From: Rhodoferax sp. GW822-FHT02A01 | Lineage (GTDB): Bacteria; Pseudomonadota; Gammaproteobacteria; Burkholderiales; Burkholderiaceae_C | Direction of reading: 5' to 3' | DNA: 64,000 bases | Assembly (NCBI RefSeq): GCF_038784515.1 | Contig: NZ_CP152376.1 | Location: 930,001 to 994,000, forward strand | In this document: piece by piece, positions 26,265 to 36,306 of the stretch | Position numbering within the stretch: the stretch's first letter is position 1 | How the letters are laid out: every line of letters begins with the position of its first letter | Program-made: the position numbers and the translations under genes | The notes under the pieces: model-generated | What the model was told of the DNA's origin: nothing | Seen by the model: the letters and a program-made list of their open reading frames with translations, nothing else | Database searches by the model: none

Positions 26265-26515
26265 AGATCCTATGCGCAAACAATAGGGTGCGCTTGCTTC
26301 ATGAAACGCAGTTCGTGCGGCAGCGCCTTCTGCATTCCCGCGTCTCTCGCAAATGCTGGATGGCATTGGTTAAGCAATGAGTTTTCGATTGTCTACTTTC
26401 TGGTCAAGCTGGTGTCCGTCAATACCTATAGGTCTACGTACGACATGCATGCACTCATCTTGGACAAAGCCATTCATGGCACTGCCTCCCTCTTTCTCCA
26501 TAATACTTTTTCTCC

Positions 26516-27946
26516 ATGAAACAGAACTACATCGCAGGCCAATGGATCCGCAGCGACTTCGCACGCAACAACGTAAATCCGTCAGATACCAGTGACATCA
26601 TTGGGCAGTATGCCCAAGGTGATGAGCAGCAAACCACTGAGGCCATTGAAGCTGCAGTTGCTGCCTTCCCAGCTTGGTCCGTCTCAGGTATTCAGATGCG
26701 GTCTGACGCGCTCGACAAAGTCGGCTCTGAGCTATTGTCACGTAGTACCGAGCTTGGCAATTTGCTCGCACGCGAGGAGGGAAAAACATTGCCCGAAGCC
26801 ATCGGCGAAGTCACACGTGCCGGTCAAATATTTCGATACTTTGCAGGGGAAGCTCTACGACAAGCCGGCGAACGAATGTCCTCTATTCGTCCCGGCATCG
26901 AAGTCGATATCACGCGTGAGCCGGTGGGGGTCATCGGCATCATCACTCCGTGGAACTTCCCGATTGCCATACCCGCCTGGAAGATCGCCCCAGCGCTGTG
27001 CTACGGCAACTGTGTTGTGTTCAAGCCTGCGGATCTGGTGCCGGGCTCTGCATGGGCCTTGGCGGAGATCATTAGCCGCGCCGGATTTCCACCTGGTGTA
27101 TTTAATCTGGTGATGGGACCCGGGACCCGGGTGGGGCAAACGCTGATCAACCACCATGCTGTCAATGCCATTAGCTTTACCGGCTCCACGTCCACGGGCG
27201 CACGTGTCATCGCAGGTGCAGCTCCCCGGCTGGCCAAACTGCAATTGGAAATGGGCGGCAAAAATCCTCTGGTGATTCTGGACGACGCCGATATCCGAAC
27301 CGCGGTAGATTGCGCGACACAGGGAGCCTATTACTCGACCGGCCAGCGCTGTACTGCGTCAAGCCGCTTCATCGTGCAAAAGGGCATTTTGCCCGCCTTT
27401 GTAAACGCTTTGCGCGAGCGCATCGAATTGCTGCAAGTGGATGATGCCAGAAAGCAAGGAACAAACATCGGCCCTGTCGTGGACGAAGCCCAGTTGAATG
27501 TCGATCTTGAGTACATTGCTGTTGGCAAGAATGAAGGCGCTTCTTTGGTTTACGGCGGTCAGCGTGTCCAACGTTCAACCCAAGGCTTTTTCCTGACGCC
27601 CGCTCTATTTACCGAAGCAGAACCCGACATGCGCATTTGCAAAGAGGAAATTTTTGGCCCGGTAGCTTGCGTACTGGCGGCAGACAACTATGAACACGCC
27701 CTTAGTTTGGCCAACAACACAGCCTACGGCTTGACAGCTGGCATCTGCACCGCGTCACTGAAACACGCCACCCATTTCAAGCGTCAAGCGGCGGCTGGAA
27801 TGGTTATGGTCAATGTACCCACGGCCGGCGTTGACTACCACGCACCTTTTGGTGGACGCAAGGGATCAAGCTACGGTTCGCGTGAGCAAGGACGCTACGC
27901 GGTAGAGTTTTTCACCACGGTCAAAACGGCCTATACGGCCAGTTGA
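26516..27946 (+). CDS. NAD(P)-dependent aldehyde dehydrogenase
   Basis: A 476-residue ALDH. Motifs: GIITPWNFPIAIPAWKIAPALCYGN (cofactor), LQLEMGGKNPLVI (general base Glu), GQRCTASSR (nucleophile Cys) and [13 protein letters not shown]. It oxidises an aldehyde intermediate to the acid. A 251-base gap (26265-26515), in which I see no gene, separates it from the SnoaL-like gene, so it may have its own start of transcription. EtfB begins 9 bases downstream. It resembles semialdehyde and aromatic-aldehyde dehydrogenases of catabolic operons. Confidence 0.9.
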   Translation: MKQNYIAGQWIRSDFARNNVNPSDTSDIIGQYAQGDEQQTTEAIEAAVAAFPAWSVSGIQMRSDALDKVGSELLSRSTELGNLLAREEGKTLPEAIGEVTRAGQIFRYFAGEALRQAGERMSSIRPGIEVDITREPVGVIGIITPWNFPIAIPAWKIAPALCYGNCVVFKPADLVPGSAWALAEIISRAGFPPGVFNLVMGPGTRVGQTLINHHAVNAISFTGSTSTGARVIAGAAPRLAKLQLEMGGKNPLVILDDADIRTAVDCATQGAYYSTGQRCTASSRFIVQKGILPAFVNALRERIELLQVDDARKQGTNIGPVVDEAQLNVDLEYIAVGKNEGASLVYGGQRVQRSTQGFFLTPALFTEAEPDMRICKEEIFGPVACVLAADNYEHALSLANNTAYGLTAGICTASLKHATHFKRQAAAGMVMVNVPTAGVDYHAPFGGRKGSSYGSREQGRYAVEFFTTVKTAYTAS

Positions 27947-27955
27947 GGATACCCC

Positions 27956-28705
27956 ATGAATGTTCTTGTTTGTGTCAAACGCGTGGTGGACTACAACGTC
28001 AAGGTCCGCGTCAAATCGGACGGCAGTGGTGTCGACATCGCCAACGTCAAGATGAGCATGAACCCCTTTGACGAGATCGCCGTGGAAGAGGCAGTGCGCC
28101 TCAAGGAAAAAGGCGTGGTCACCGAGATCATTGCCGTCTCCTGCGGTGTAGCCCAGTGCCAGGAAACCCTGCGCACCGCCATGGCCATTGGCGCAGACCG
28201 CGCCATCCTGGTGGAAACCGCTGCCGACCTGCAGCCCCTGGCAGTAGCCAAGCTCTTGAAGGTTCTGGTGGACAAGGAACAGCCCGGCCTGGTGATCCTG
28301 GGCAAGCAAGCCATCGATGACGACTGCAACCAGACCGGCCAGATGCTGGCGGCCCTGGGCGACTGGCCCCAGGCCACTTTTGCCAGCAAGGTCAGCGTGG
28401 AAGGCGGCAAGCTGCTGGCTACCCGTGAAGTGGACGGCGGCTCCGAGTCCCTGTCCTTGACCCTGCCGGCCATCATCACCACCGATCTGCGCCTGAACGA
28501 GCCGCGCTATGTGACGCTGCCCAACATCATGAAGGCCAAGAAGAAGCCGCTGGAGACCGTCAAGCCCGAAGATCTGGGTGTGGACGTAAACCCGCGTATC
28601 AAGACCTTGAAGGTCAGCGAGCCCCCGGCCCGCAGCGCGGGTATCAAGGTGCCCGATGTGGCAACCCTCGTCGACAAATTGAAAAATGAAGCCAAGGTGA
28701 TCTGA
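27956..28705 (+). CDS. etfB: electron transfer flavoprotein beta subunit, copy 1
   Basis: A 249-residue EtfB ([19 protein letters not shown] start; [13 protein letters not shown]; the AMP-binding region; and the [20 protein letters not shown] segment with the ETF-dehydrogenase recognition loop). With EtfA it carries electrons from acyl-CoA or similar dehydrogenases to the quinone pool through ETF:quinone oxidoreductase. It starts 9 bases after the ALDH gene and ends 2 bases before etfA. Codon use is clearly more GC-rich than in the genes just upstream. A second, closely related copy lies at 58580. Confidence 0.93.
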   Translation: MNVLVCVKRVVDYNVKVRVKSDGSGVDIANVKMSMNPFDEIAVEEAVRLKEKGVVTEIIAVSCGVAQCQETLRTAMAIGADRAILVETAADLQPLAVAKLLKVLVDKEQPGLVILGKQAIDDDCNQTGQMLAALGDWPQATFASKVSVEGGKLLATREVDGGSESLSLTLPAIITTDLRLNEPRYVTLPNIMKAKKKPLETVKPEDLGVDVNPRIKTLKVSEPPARSAGIKVPDVATLVDKLKNEAKVI

Positions 28706-28707
28706 AC

Positions 28708-29640
28708 ATGACATCCCTCGTTATTGCCGAACACGACAACGCATCCATCAAGCCCGCCACCCTCAACACCATCACCGCAGCCACTCAGCTCGGTGGTGAT
28801 GTGCATGTGCTGGTGGCTGGCCACAATGCCGCAGCTGCTGCCGCCCAAGCCGCCCAGATCAGCGGTGTAGCCAAGGTCATCCATGCCGATGAGGCCGGTC
28901 TGGCCCATGGCTTGGCAGAAAACGTCACCGCCCAGGTGCTGGCCATTGCAGCCAACTACAGCCACATCGTGCTGGCTGCCACGCCCTCGGGCAAGAACAT
29001 TGCGCCACGCATTGCTGCCAAGCTGGATGTGGGCCAGGTCAGCGACATCACCAAGGTGGTGAGCCCCGATACCTTTGAGCGCCCCATCTATGCGGGCAAC
29101 GCCATTGCCACGGTGCAGGCCACGGACGCCACCAAGGTGTTGACCGTGCGCACCACGGGCTTTGACCCGGCAGCTGCCACCGGAGGCAGTGCTGCAGTGG
29201 AAACTGCAAGTGCAGTCGCCGCTGCAACCAGCGTCACTTTCCTGGGTTCGGAGATTGCCAAGAATGACCGCCCGGAGCTCACCAGCGCCAAGATCATCGT
29301 GAGCGGTGGTCGTGCCCTGGGCTCCTCCGAGAAGTTCACCGAGGTGATCACGCCGCTGGCCGACAAGCTCAATGCAGCCATGGGTGCATCCCGTGCGGCG
29401 GTGGACGCGGGCTACGCACCCAACGACTGGCAAGTGGGCCAGACCGGCAAGATCGTGGCACCCCAGCTCTACATTGCCTGCGGCATCAGCGGCGCCATCC
29501 AGCATCTGGCTGGCATGAAGGACTCCAAGGTGATCGTGGCCATCAACAAGGATGGCGAGGCTCCGATCTTCTCGGTGGCGGACTACGGGCTGGAGGCGGA
29601 TCTGTTCTCAGCACTACCCGATCTTTGCGCCTCACTTTGA
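28708..29640 (+). CDS. etfA: electron transfer flavoprotein alpha subunit, copy 1
   Basis: A 310-residue EtfA. The FAD-binding C-terminal domain is clear: [15 protein letters not shown] segment ([14 protein letters not shown]), [56 protein letters not shown]. It forms the heterodimer with EtfB. It ends the plus-strand operon, convergent with the chemoreceptor gene. No acyl-CoA dehydrogenase lies in this operon, so its electron donor must be encoded elsewhere, for example the one at 51282. Confidence 0.93.
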   Translation: MTSLVIAEHDNASIKPATLNTITAATQLGGDVHVLVAGHNAAAAAAQAAQISGVAKVIHADEAGLAHGLAENVTAQVLAIAANYSHIVLAATPSGKNIAPRIAAKLDVGQVSDITKVVSPDTFERPIYAGNAIATVQATDATKVLTVRTTGFDPAAATGGSAAVETASAVAAATSVTFLGSEIAKNDRPELTSAKIIVSGGRALGSSEKFTEVITPLADKLNAAMGASRAAVDAGYAPNDWQVGQTGKIVAPQLYIACGISGAIQHLAGMKDSKVIVAINKDGEAPIFSVADYGLEADLFSALPDLCASL

Positions 29641-29656
29641 CCCTTGCACTTGGGTC
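29639..29656. terminator. possible bidirectional terminator hairpin
   Basis: GACCC and GGGTC (5-bp stem, 8-base loop) lie exactly in the 18-base gap between the convergent etfA and chemoreceptor genes. The stem is short and no T-run follows, so the call rests mainly on position. Confidence 0.3.
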
Positions 29657-29658
29657 TA

Positions 29659-31278
29659 TCACAAGCGCAGGTACGTTCCCGGCGACCCGTCAACGCTTAG
29701 CTGAAACGAGGCCACCAACTGTGCCAGTCGTTGAGCCTGTACGGTGAGCAAATCGGCTGCAGCAGCACTCTGCTCCACTAGGGCTGCGTTTTGTTGCGTC
29801 ATTTGATCCAGATCATCCATGGCAGTATTGACCGCGAGAATCCCCTGACGATGTGCCGTCGAGGATTGGGCAATGACCTCCATGGTGTGATTGACCTCGC
29901 GCACCGAAAGCACCACATCCGCAATGGTTCTACCAGCTTTTTGAACCAGCTCCACGCCTGTATCAATGGCTCCCCGTGAACTGTCAATCAAAGTCTTGAT
30001 ATTGTGGGCCGCCTCGGCCGAGCGCTGCGCCAGACTGCGGACCTCGGAAGCCACGACGGCAAAACCTCGACCCTGCTCACCTGCGCGCGCGGCCTCGACC
30101 GCCGCGTTCAGAGCAAGAATATTGGTCTGGAAGGCAATCCCATCAATTACCCCAGTAATCTCTGCGATCTGACGCGACTGTACAGCGATGGACTCCATGC
30201 TGGTCACCACTTGCTGCACGACTCGCCCACCTTGATCAGCCGCATCGGCAGCAGCGCTGGCCAGGTGGTTCACCCGCTGCGCTGACACGTTGGAATCGTG
30301 CACCAGCGATTCAAGCTGCTGCAGCGCGCCGGAAGTTTGCTGTAATTGCCCAGATGCGAACTCGGTCCGCTGCGAAAGATCCAGATTGCCGTTGGCCACT
30401 TCGGCGGATGCCAACTGTATCGCGTTTGCGCTGTCGCGCACATCGGTCACCACATGGTGCAGACTGTCCTGCATAAGTGACAAGGACTGCAGCAACGCTC
30501 CGGTTTCCCCTTTAAACTGTGTCGTAATCCTGCCTGACAAATCACCCGTGGCCACGCGTTCGGCCACCTGCACTGCTTGCACCAGTGGCCGCGAAACGCT
30601 GCTAGAAATCAGCCAAGCCGCAACCGTTCCAACCAGCAGTGATATCAGTGCAGCAGCCACCAATACTTGACGGGCCATAGACGCCGATTGTTGGTCCTGC
30701 ATTTGTCGATGGGCACTGAACGTTGACAGCACAACCACAATGCCATTCATCGACTTGGCCCAGAAGTCCATCTGGCTCCTAAAACTGCTAGTGACCTCCG
30801 AAATCTGATCGGCATCCAGTGTCATCGTGTCTGTTTCCCCCAATTGAGCTGTAGCATCCTCGCTACGCGCTAGTGCTGCGGTTGCGAAGGTATTGGCTAT
30901 TTCCGCTGCAGCCACCGCGTCCAACGCCTTGGACAATCCTTCAATCGCCTGACCGCCTCGAGTTGCGTCCAACAGCTTCTTTTTGGCGTCGATATAAAGC
31001 GCTTGGGCTCGGCGTACTTCACCCGCAGAAAAGTTCGCATCGTCCTTGGTTTGTGCCGTGGACACCAGCAGTGTGCTGTTAAAGATGCTTTGCACCGCGT
31101 CGTGCATGCCGTCGACGGCCTGCCTGATTTCACTGCTGGACCGCATGGTCGTCTGCATGTCGCGTTCCAGTGTCAGCAGTTGCCAATACGTGAATACTGT
31201 GGCGCTACCAAACAGAAATAGCATAACCCCAAACGCCAGGAACAATTTGGGCCCGGTGTTCAAGTTCAGTGACCACAT
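29659..31278 (-). CDS. methyl-accepting chemotaxis protein
   Basis: A 539-residue chemoreceptor. Order: a short cytoplasmic N-terminus, a membrane helix (LFLAFGVMLFLFGSATVFTYW), a helical periplasmic sensor of about 160 residues resembling a four-helix bundle, a second membrane helix (VLVAAALISLLVGTVAAWLI), HAMP, and the signalling coiled coil. The hairpin tip is IAFQTNILALNAAVEAARAGEQGRGFAVVASEVR, binding CheA/CheW. I prefer the ATG at 31278 (MWSLNLNTG, G-rich ribosome site) over a GTG at 31326. Its place beside the RND/DUF1302 block suggests it senses the same compound; that is inference. No CheR-tethering pentapeptide is seen. Confidence 0.87.
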   Translation of the reverse strand: MWSLNLNTGPKLFLAFGVMLFLFGSATVFTYWQLLTLERDMQTTMRSSSEIRQAVDGMHDAVQSIFNSTLLVSTAQTKDDANFSAGEVRRAQALYIDAKKKLLDATRGGQAIEGLSKALDAVAAAEIANTFATAALARSEDATAQLGETDTMTLDADQISEVTSSFRSQMDFWAKSMNGIVVVLSTFSAHRQMQDQQSASMARQVLVAAALISLLVGTVAAWLISSSVSRPLVQAVQVAERVATGDLSGRITTQFKGETGALLQSLSLMQDSLHHVVTDVRDSANAIQLASAEVANGNLDLSQRTEFASGQLQQTSGALQQLESLVHDSNVSAQRVNHLASAAADAADQGGRVVQQVVTSMESIAVQSRQIAEITGVIDGIAFQTNILALNAAVEAARAGEQGRGFAVVASEVRSLAQRSAEAAHNIKTLIDSSRGAIDTGVELVQKAGRTIADVVLSVREVNHTMEVIAQSSTAHRQGILAVNTAMDDLDQMTQQNAALVEQSAAAADLLTVQAQRLAQLVASFQLSVDGSPGTYLRL

Positions 31279-31332
31279 TGCCCCCCGTTCAGTACCCCAC
31301 GTACTATTCTTGATTTTGAGCTCCACTTGAAT

Positions 31333-33735
31333 TTAGACTGCGGAGGTTTGAGTAACCGCTACTTTCGGCACCAACAAAAAGTGCGCCAAGGCAGGCAGCA
31401 GCACCAGTGCACCGATCATGTTCCACAAAAACATGAAGGCCAGCAGGATGCCCATATCGGCCTGGAACTTGATGGGAGAAAACACCCAGGTCGCAACCGC
31501 CACGGACAGCGTCACACCGGTCAGCATCACCACCTTGCCGGTGAACAGCAGCGCCTGGTAATACGACTCCGACAAAGAGGTGCCAGCCCGAAGGCGCGAC
31601 AACATCACCGACAGCACGTACAGGGCGTAGTCCACGCCGATGCCCACGCCCAGCGCGATAACCGGCAGCGTGGCCACCTTCACGCCCATGCCGAACGCCA
31701 CCATCAGTGCCTCGCACAGGATGGAGGTCAGCACCAGCGGCAAGACCGCCACTACCACCGCACGCCAGGAACGGAACGTGATCCAGCACAGAAGAATCAC
31801 TGCCGCATACACCCACAACATCATTTCGTGCGATGCCTTCTTGACCACGATATTGGTCGCCGCTTCGATGCCGGCGCTGCCTGCAGCCAATAGAAAGGTG
31901 CCTGCCGGGCTGTTGTTGGCCTGGGCATAGGCCTCCACGGCGTCGACCACCCGCGTGAGCGTCTCGGCCTTGTGGTCTTTCAAATACACATACAAGGTCA
32001 GCAAATTGCAGCTCTGATTGAACAGCTCACGCGGCGCGCGGTTCTGCACGCCGGCGAGCACGTCGTCGTTGGGCACCAGATCGAGCCACTTGAAGTGACC
32101 TTCGTTGTAACCCGCCGTGGCAATGCGCGACAGCGCCGCCATGGAGTTGGTGGACTCGACCCCTGGCAACTGCTCTAGCTTCCAGGCGAGTTCGTCCACC
32201 TTGGACAGCACCGCGTAATGGGTGCACTGGTCTTCCGGTGTCTTGACCATGACCACCAGGATGTCCGAACTGGCGGCATAGCTCTTCACCATGAACGCGT
32301 TGTCCCGGTTGTAGCGCGAATCGGCACGCAGCTCCGGCGCGCCGGGGTCCAGATCTCCTACCTGCAGATGCTGACTCACCGCGTAGCCCAGCAGTGCCAG
32401 CAGCGCAGACACCACGACCGCGCCACTGGCCCACTGGCGTGCGGTAAAGCGGTCCAGCATCTCCCACATCCAGTGCTTGGCGCCCGACGCATCGAGCTGC
32501 TCTGCCTGCAATGTGCGCGCCGCAGCGCTGGCGCTCACACCGGTGTACGACAGCAGCACCGGCAACAGGATCAGGTTGGTAAAAATCAGCACCGCCACAC
32601 CAATCGACGCAATCACGGCCAAGTCCTGAATGACGCCAATCTTGATGATCATCAGCACGCCAAAGCCCACCGCATCACACAGGAGCGCGGTCATGCCTGC
32701 CAGGAACAGGCGGCGAAAGGTGTAGCGCGCAGCCACCACGCGGTGGGTGCCCCGCCCCACGTCCTGCATGATGCCGTTCATCTTCTGCGCGCCATGGCTC
32801 ATGCCAATGGCAAATACCAGGAAAGGCACCAGTACCGAATAGGGATCGAGTTGATAGCCTGCCAGCGCCACCAGACCGAACTGCCAGAGCACGGCGATCA
32901 GCGAACACAGCACCACCAGAGCGGTGCTGCGCACGCAGCGGGTGTACCAGAACAGCATGATGCCGGCGATCACCGTGGCCACGGCAAAGAAGCCCAGCAC
33001 CTGCACCAGGCCATCCATCAAGTCGCCCACCACCTTGGCAAAACCGGTGACATGGACTTGGATCGTTCCGTGCTGGTACCTTTCCCGAATTTGCTCAATG
33101 CGCTGCGACAGCTGCCGGTAGTCGATGTCGGCACCGGTTTGCGGGTCCTTGTCCAGCAGGGGAACAAAGATGACGCTGGACTTGTAGTCATTGGCCACCA
33201 GCTGACCGATCTCGCCCGAGCGCTCCACGTTCTGACGCACTTGCTCCAGCGCGGCGGGCGACCCGTCGTAGCCATCCGGCATCACGGTGCCGCCTTCCAA
33301 CCCCTCTTCCGTAACCGCGGCCCAGCGCGTGGCAGTCGTCCACAAGGACTTCATGAAGGGCCTATCCACTCCCGGGATGAGATAGATCTCATCGTTCATG
33401 TGCTGCAGCACTTCCAGGTAACTGCGGTCGAAGATACTGCCTTCGGTGGTCTCGACGGCGATGCGCATGGAGTTGCCCAGCGCCCCCAGATCGCGGCGGT
33501 TCTCCAGAAAGTTAGCAATGTAGGGATGCCCCGTGGGGATCATCTTCTCGAAGCTGGCATTCAGGCGGATGCGCGTGGCAAAGGCACCGAAGACCAGGGT
33601 GCAGACCAGGCAAATTAGCAGCACGATACGGCGATGGTTGAACAAGGCACGCTCAACGGTGTTACCCGACTGCACGTCGAAGTCTTCCAGCGATTGAACA
33701 ACCGGCTGGTGGGGCATGGGGGTGTGGGCGCTCAA
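31333..33735 (-). CDS. RND-superfamily transporter (MMPL/HAE3-like)
   Basis: An 800-residue inner-membrane protein with the RND plan: a first helix (IVLLICLVCTLVFGAFATRIRL), a large periplasmic loop, a cluster of about five helices, and then a second loop and helix cluster. GIGVDYALYVLSVMLSRL and AIGMSHGAQKMNGIM mark the conserved RND helix regions. Shorter than AcrB-type pumps (about 1040) and matching hopanoid/MMPL-like members that move lipids or hydrophobic molecules. It is the last but one gene of a minus-strand block of DUF1302, DUF1329 and Ycf48-like genes. A long open frame on the opposite strand is a codon shadow. Confidence 0.87.
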   Translation of the reverse strand: MSAHTPMPHQPVVQSLEDFDVQSGNTVERALFNHRRIVLLICLVCTLVFGAFATRIRLNASFEKMIPTGHPYIANFLENRRDLGALGNSMRIAVETTEGSIFDRSYLEVLQHMNDEIYLIPGVDRPFMKSLWTTATRWAAVTEEGLEGGTVMPDGYDGSPAALEQVRQNVERSGEIGQLVANDYKSSVIFVPLLDKDPQTGADIDYRQLSQRIEQIRERYQHGTIQVHVTGFAKVVGDLMDGLVQVLGFFAVATVIAGIMLFWYTRCVRSTALVVLCSLIAVLWQFGLVALAGYQLDPYSVLVPFLVFAIGMSHGAQKMNGIMQDVGRGTHRVVAARYTFRRLFLAGMTALLCDAVGFGVLMIIKIGVIQDLAVIASIGVAVLIFTNLILLPVLLSYTGVSASAAARTLQAEQLDASGAKHWMWEMLDRFTARQWASGAVVVSALLALLGYAVSQHLQVGDLDPGAPELRADSRYNRDNAFMVKSYAASSDILVVMVKTPEDQCTHYAVLSKVDELAWKLEQLPGVESTNSMAALSRIATAGYNEGHFKWLDLVPNDDVLAGVQNRAPRELFNQSCNLLTLYVYLKDHKAETLTRVVDAVEAYAQANNSPAGTFLLAAGSAGIEAATNIVVKKASHEMMLWVYAAVILLCWITFRSWRAVVVAVLPLVLTSILCEALMVAFGMGVKVATLPVIALGVGIGVDYALYVLSVMLSRLRAGTSLSESYYQALLFTGKVVMLTGVTLSVAVATWVFSPIKFQADMGILLAFMFLWNMIGALVLLPALAHFLLVPKVAVTQTSAV

Positions 33736-33768
33736 CGGCTGCTCCTGAACAAAAAGGTTTTCAATGAA

Positions 33769-34866
33769 TTAAGGCTGTGGGGCTGCGGCCACCGGCGTGG
33801 TGAGCACGCCGCGCAAACTGGCCAGCGCCAAGCCGCCGTGCGCGTCCTGCACCACGTCGGTCAACGGCAAACCGGCCTTGCCGGCCATCGGCGTGAATGT
33901 GGGGATGGCACCCGCACGGTCTGGCTGCGCCGCCACCAGCAGTTCACCCGCCTGGCTTGCCAATACCACCCGGCCATCGCCCAATTGCGTGGCCGCAGAA
34001 ATCGAGGCCACGGTTCCGGTTTGCAGCTTCTCCCAGTGACTGCCGGCATCGGCCGAGACATAGGCATTGCCACGCAAGCCGTAGGCAATGAGCTGCTCGC
34101 CACGCGTCTCCAGCAGACCGAACCAGGAGCCCACATACGGTGACGGCAACGCCTGGAAGTGCTCGCCACCATCCAGGGAGCGCAGCATCAACCCTTGCTC
34201 GCCCACGATCAGCAAGGCCTTGCCCACCTTGCGTATGGCATGCAGATGCAAGGCCTTGGGGTTCTCCAGGTGCTCCTGCCACGGCAACCAGGTGGTGCCG
34301 CCATCCCCGGTGCGAAACGCCAGGTTGAAGGCTCCCACCACGATGGCCGTGGTCGCGTTTTCGACGTGCAAATCAAAGAACGGTTTGTCGGCCCCGTCGG
34401 CCAGCAGACGCTCGGCACGCGCAATGGCGCGCTCGTCACCGCTGCGCCTAGCCGCCTCGGCCACCAGCGCGGCGGCATGCAGGCCGTCGAGTTGTTTGAC
34501 CCAGGTCTGTCCGCCATCCTCGGTATGCAAAATCACACCCATATGGCCAATGGCCCAGCCATGCTTGTCGTCGGCAAAACGCAGTGCCACCAGCGTGACA
34601 CTGGTGGGTGTCGCGACCTGTTTCCACTGCGCTCCGCCATCGTCCGAGTACAGCACAATGCCGCGCTCACCGGCGGCGACCAGACGCGTGCCGGCACGGG
34701 CCAATGTCAGCATGGCCCGGCCTGCGGCCTTGGGCGACAACAGGGCCGGACGATCCAGCGCGGCGGGAGCCCCAACGGACTGCGCCAGCGCCTTTGTGCC
34801 ACCTGCCAATGTGGCCAGCACGCCCACGGCCAGGGCGAATAAATGCAATCGAATGGAAGAGTTCAT
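33769..34866 (-). CDS. exported Ycf48-like / BNR-repeat beta-propeller protein
   Basis: A 365-residue protein with a signal peptide (LFALAVGVLATLAGGTKALA). Repeated blades of the sialidase/Ycf48 type follow: LYSDDGGAQWKQV, LHTEDGGQTWVKQL, FRTGDGGTTWLPW, LRSLDGGEHFQAL and VSADAGSHWEKL, each with the Asp-box S/T-x-D-x-G-x-T/W pattern. It should be a periplasmic beta-propeller, perhaps an assembly or adaptor factor for the RND transporter encoded 33 bases downstream. It is a recurrent partner of DUF1329/DUF1302 genes. The precise role is unknown. Confidence 0.8.
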   Translation of the reverse strand: MNSSIRLHLFALAVGVLATLAGGTKALAQSVGAPAALDRPALLSPKAAGRAMLTLARAGTRLVAAGERGIVLYSDDGGAQWKQVATPTSVTLVALRFADDKHGWAIGHMGVILHTEDGGQTWVKQLDGLHAAALVAEAARRSGDERAIARAERLLADGADKPFFDLHVENATTAIVVGAFNLAFRTGDGGTTWLPWQEHLENPKALHLHAIRKVGKALLIVGEQGLMLRSLDGGEHFQALPSPYVGSWFGLLETRGEQLIAYGLRGNAYVSADAGSHWEKLQTGTVASISAATQLGDGRVVLASQAGELLVAAQPDRAGAIPTFTPMAGKAGLPLTDVVQDAHGGLALASLRGVLTTPVAAAPQP

Positions 34867-34938
34867 GAACTACTGAGTAGACGAATGACGAGACCTGGAG
34901 CCCACTGAGTGCGCGGCTCCAGGGAAGAGGCCAGGCGC

Positions 34939-36294
34939 TTATCGGGCGCCCAGGTTGGCCAGCTCATCGGGCGAGAAGAAACTGTCGGGACGGCGGGGAT
35001 AAACCGTGAACTGTTTGTTCAGACCATTGGTCGCCGAGTTGATGAAGTAGCCACCGCCTTGCAAGCTGTACAGGCCCCAGGAGACATTGCCGACAAGTGC
35101 CGGCACATCTGGTGCCAGCAGTGTCAGGGTGTATCCTGTACGCCATAACTGTCCCTGGGCATCCCAGCCGTCCGTCAAAAGGATCTGCCAGCTATCCTCG
35201 TCAAGATAGTACTTGCGCTTTGGCACCACGTGGCGCTTGCCGGAAGCCAGATTGGCCTCGATCTCCCAGACCCGATGCAACTCCCAGCGCACCAGGTCCG
35301 GATTCAGAAACTGCGGTTTGACCAGTTCGTCCGGGCTGGCAGCATCGGCCCGGTTGTTGTTGTACGGCACATAGACTTCCTTCTTGCCCACGATCTTGTA
35401 CTCGTGGTGGTCCCATGGGCCAAACAACATGAATGCCTCGTCAAAAAATCCCATTCCGGAGGTGACCGAGTCCGGCGTGTCATACGCAACGGCCGGAGCA
35501 CGGCGCACGCGGCGCTGACCTACCAGGTATTGCCAGATGCCGCGTGGTTGACCGTCTGACGCCTCATGCGCAAGAATGGACTCGCCAGCCTTTGACGATG
35601 GCGCGGTTTGTACATAACGCACTAAGTTGAAATACCCTTTATAGGACTCGGCGTTACCGTCTTTGTAGTAGTAAGGCTTCTGGTCTTCCTGTACCCCGTC
35701 GCTGGCTAATACAACTTTACCTTCTGCTGTCACAACAAAACAGCGTGAACCACGCGAAGAGGACTCACCTTGGTTCCACGCCATTTTGTGGTTCCAAAGA
35801 GCTTCTTTTCCATCTTTGGGGATGGGGAACGGAACACCACCGTAAGCGCCTTCTAAGGAAAAGCCATCGCCAGTCAACTTGGCCTTGGTCGCGTTCTTGA
35901 AGGTGTTGTCATACACCCACTGAGGTGCCGCAGCGCTGCGGTGGGTGGGATAGACGTCAATGCGGTAGCTGGGGTACTTCTTCATCAAGCCCTTGACGCC
36001 TTCGGTGAGTTTGTCGGCGTACTGGTCCATGTTCTTGGCATTGATCGACAGCACCGGCTTTTCCCCGGCAAAGAAGTCCGGGCGGATATCACCGGACTTG
36101 TAGGACGCGGGCACTTTGGTGAAGCCGCCCTCCCATGGAGGAATGCTGCCGTCCTTGTTGCCCGCACGCTCGGCCCCCATGGGAGTGAGTGTGGTCTTGA
36201 GCTTGGCGGCTTCATCGGCGCTGACGGCGGCCCATGCATGTCCTGCCAGTGCCATGGCAACGGCAGCGGTGCAAACGGAAGTCTTGAAGTTCAT
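34939..36294 (-). CDS. DUF1329 outer-membrane-associated protein
   Basis: A 451-residue exported protein with a signal peptide (MNFKTSVCTAAVAMALAGHA, cut after AWA). The DUF1329 pattern is visible: LTPMGAERAGNKDGSIPPWEGG, DQYADKLTEGVKGLMKKYPSYRIDVYPTHR, KRKYYLDEDSWQILLTDGWDAQGQLWR, and YTLTLLAPDVPALVG-type C-terminus. The family resembles LolA/LolB-like lipid carriers in fold and is usually beside DUF1302 and RND genes. It probably handles a hydrophobic ligand in the periplasm. It begins 12 bases after the DUF1302 stop. Confidence 0.85.
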   Translation of the reverse strand: MNFKTSVCTAAVAMALAGHAWAAVSADEAAKLKTTLTPMGAERAGNKDGSIPPWEGGFTKVPASYKSGDIRPDFFAGEKPVLSINAKNMDQYADKLTEGVKGLMKKYPSYRIDVYPTHRSAAAPQWVYDNTFKNATKAKLTGDGFSLEGAYGGVPFPIPKDGKEALWNHKMAWNQGESSSRGSRCFVVTAEGKVVLASDGVQEDQKPYYYKDGNAESYKGYFNLVRYVQTAPSSKAGESILAHEASDGQPRGIWQYLVGQRRVRRAPAVAYDTPDSVTSGMGFFDEAFMLFGPWDHHEYKIVGKKEVYVPYNNNRADAASPDELVKPQFLNPDLVRWELHRVWEIEANLASGKRHVVPKRKYYLDEDSWQILLTDGWDAQGQLWRTGYTLTLLAPDVPALVGNVSWGLYSLQGGGYFINSATNGLNKQFTVYPRRPDSFFSPDELANLGAR

Positions 36295-36306
36295 GAAATG
36301 TCTCGC

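Noticed and set aside
32218..33618. Long plus-strand open frame (466 codons) opposite the RND transporter
   Set aside because: Antisense shadow of a GC-rich gene; the product is His/Gln/Arg-rich without domains or ribosome site.
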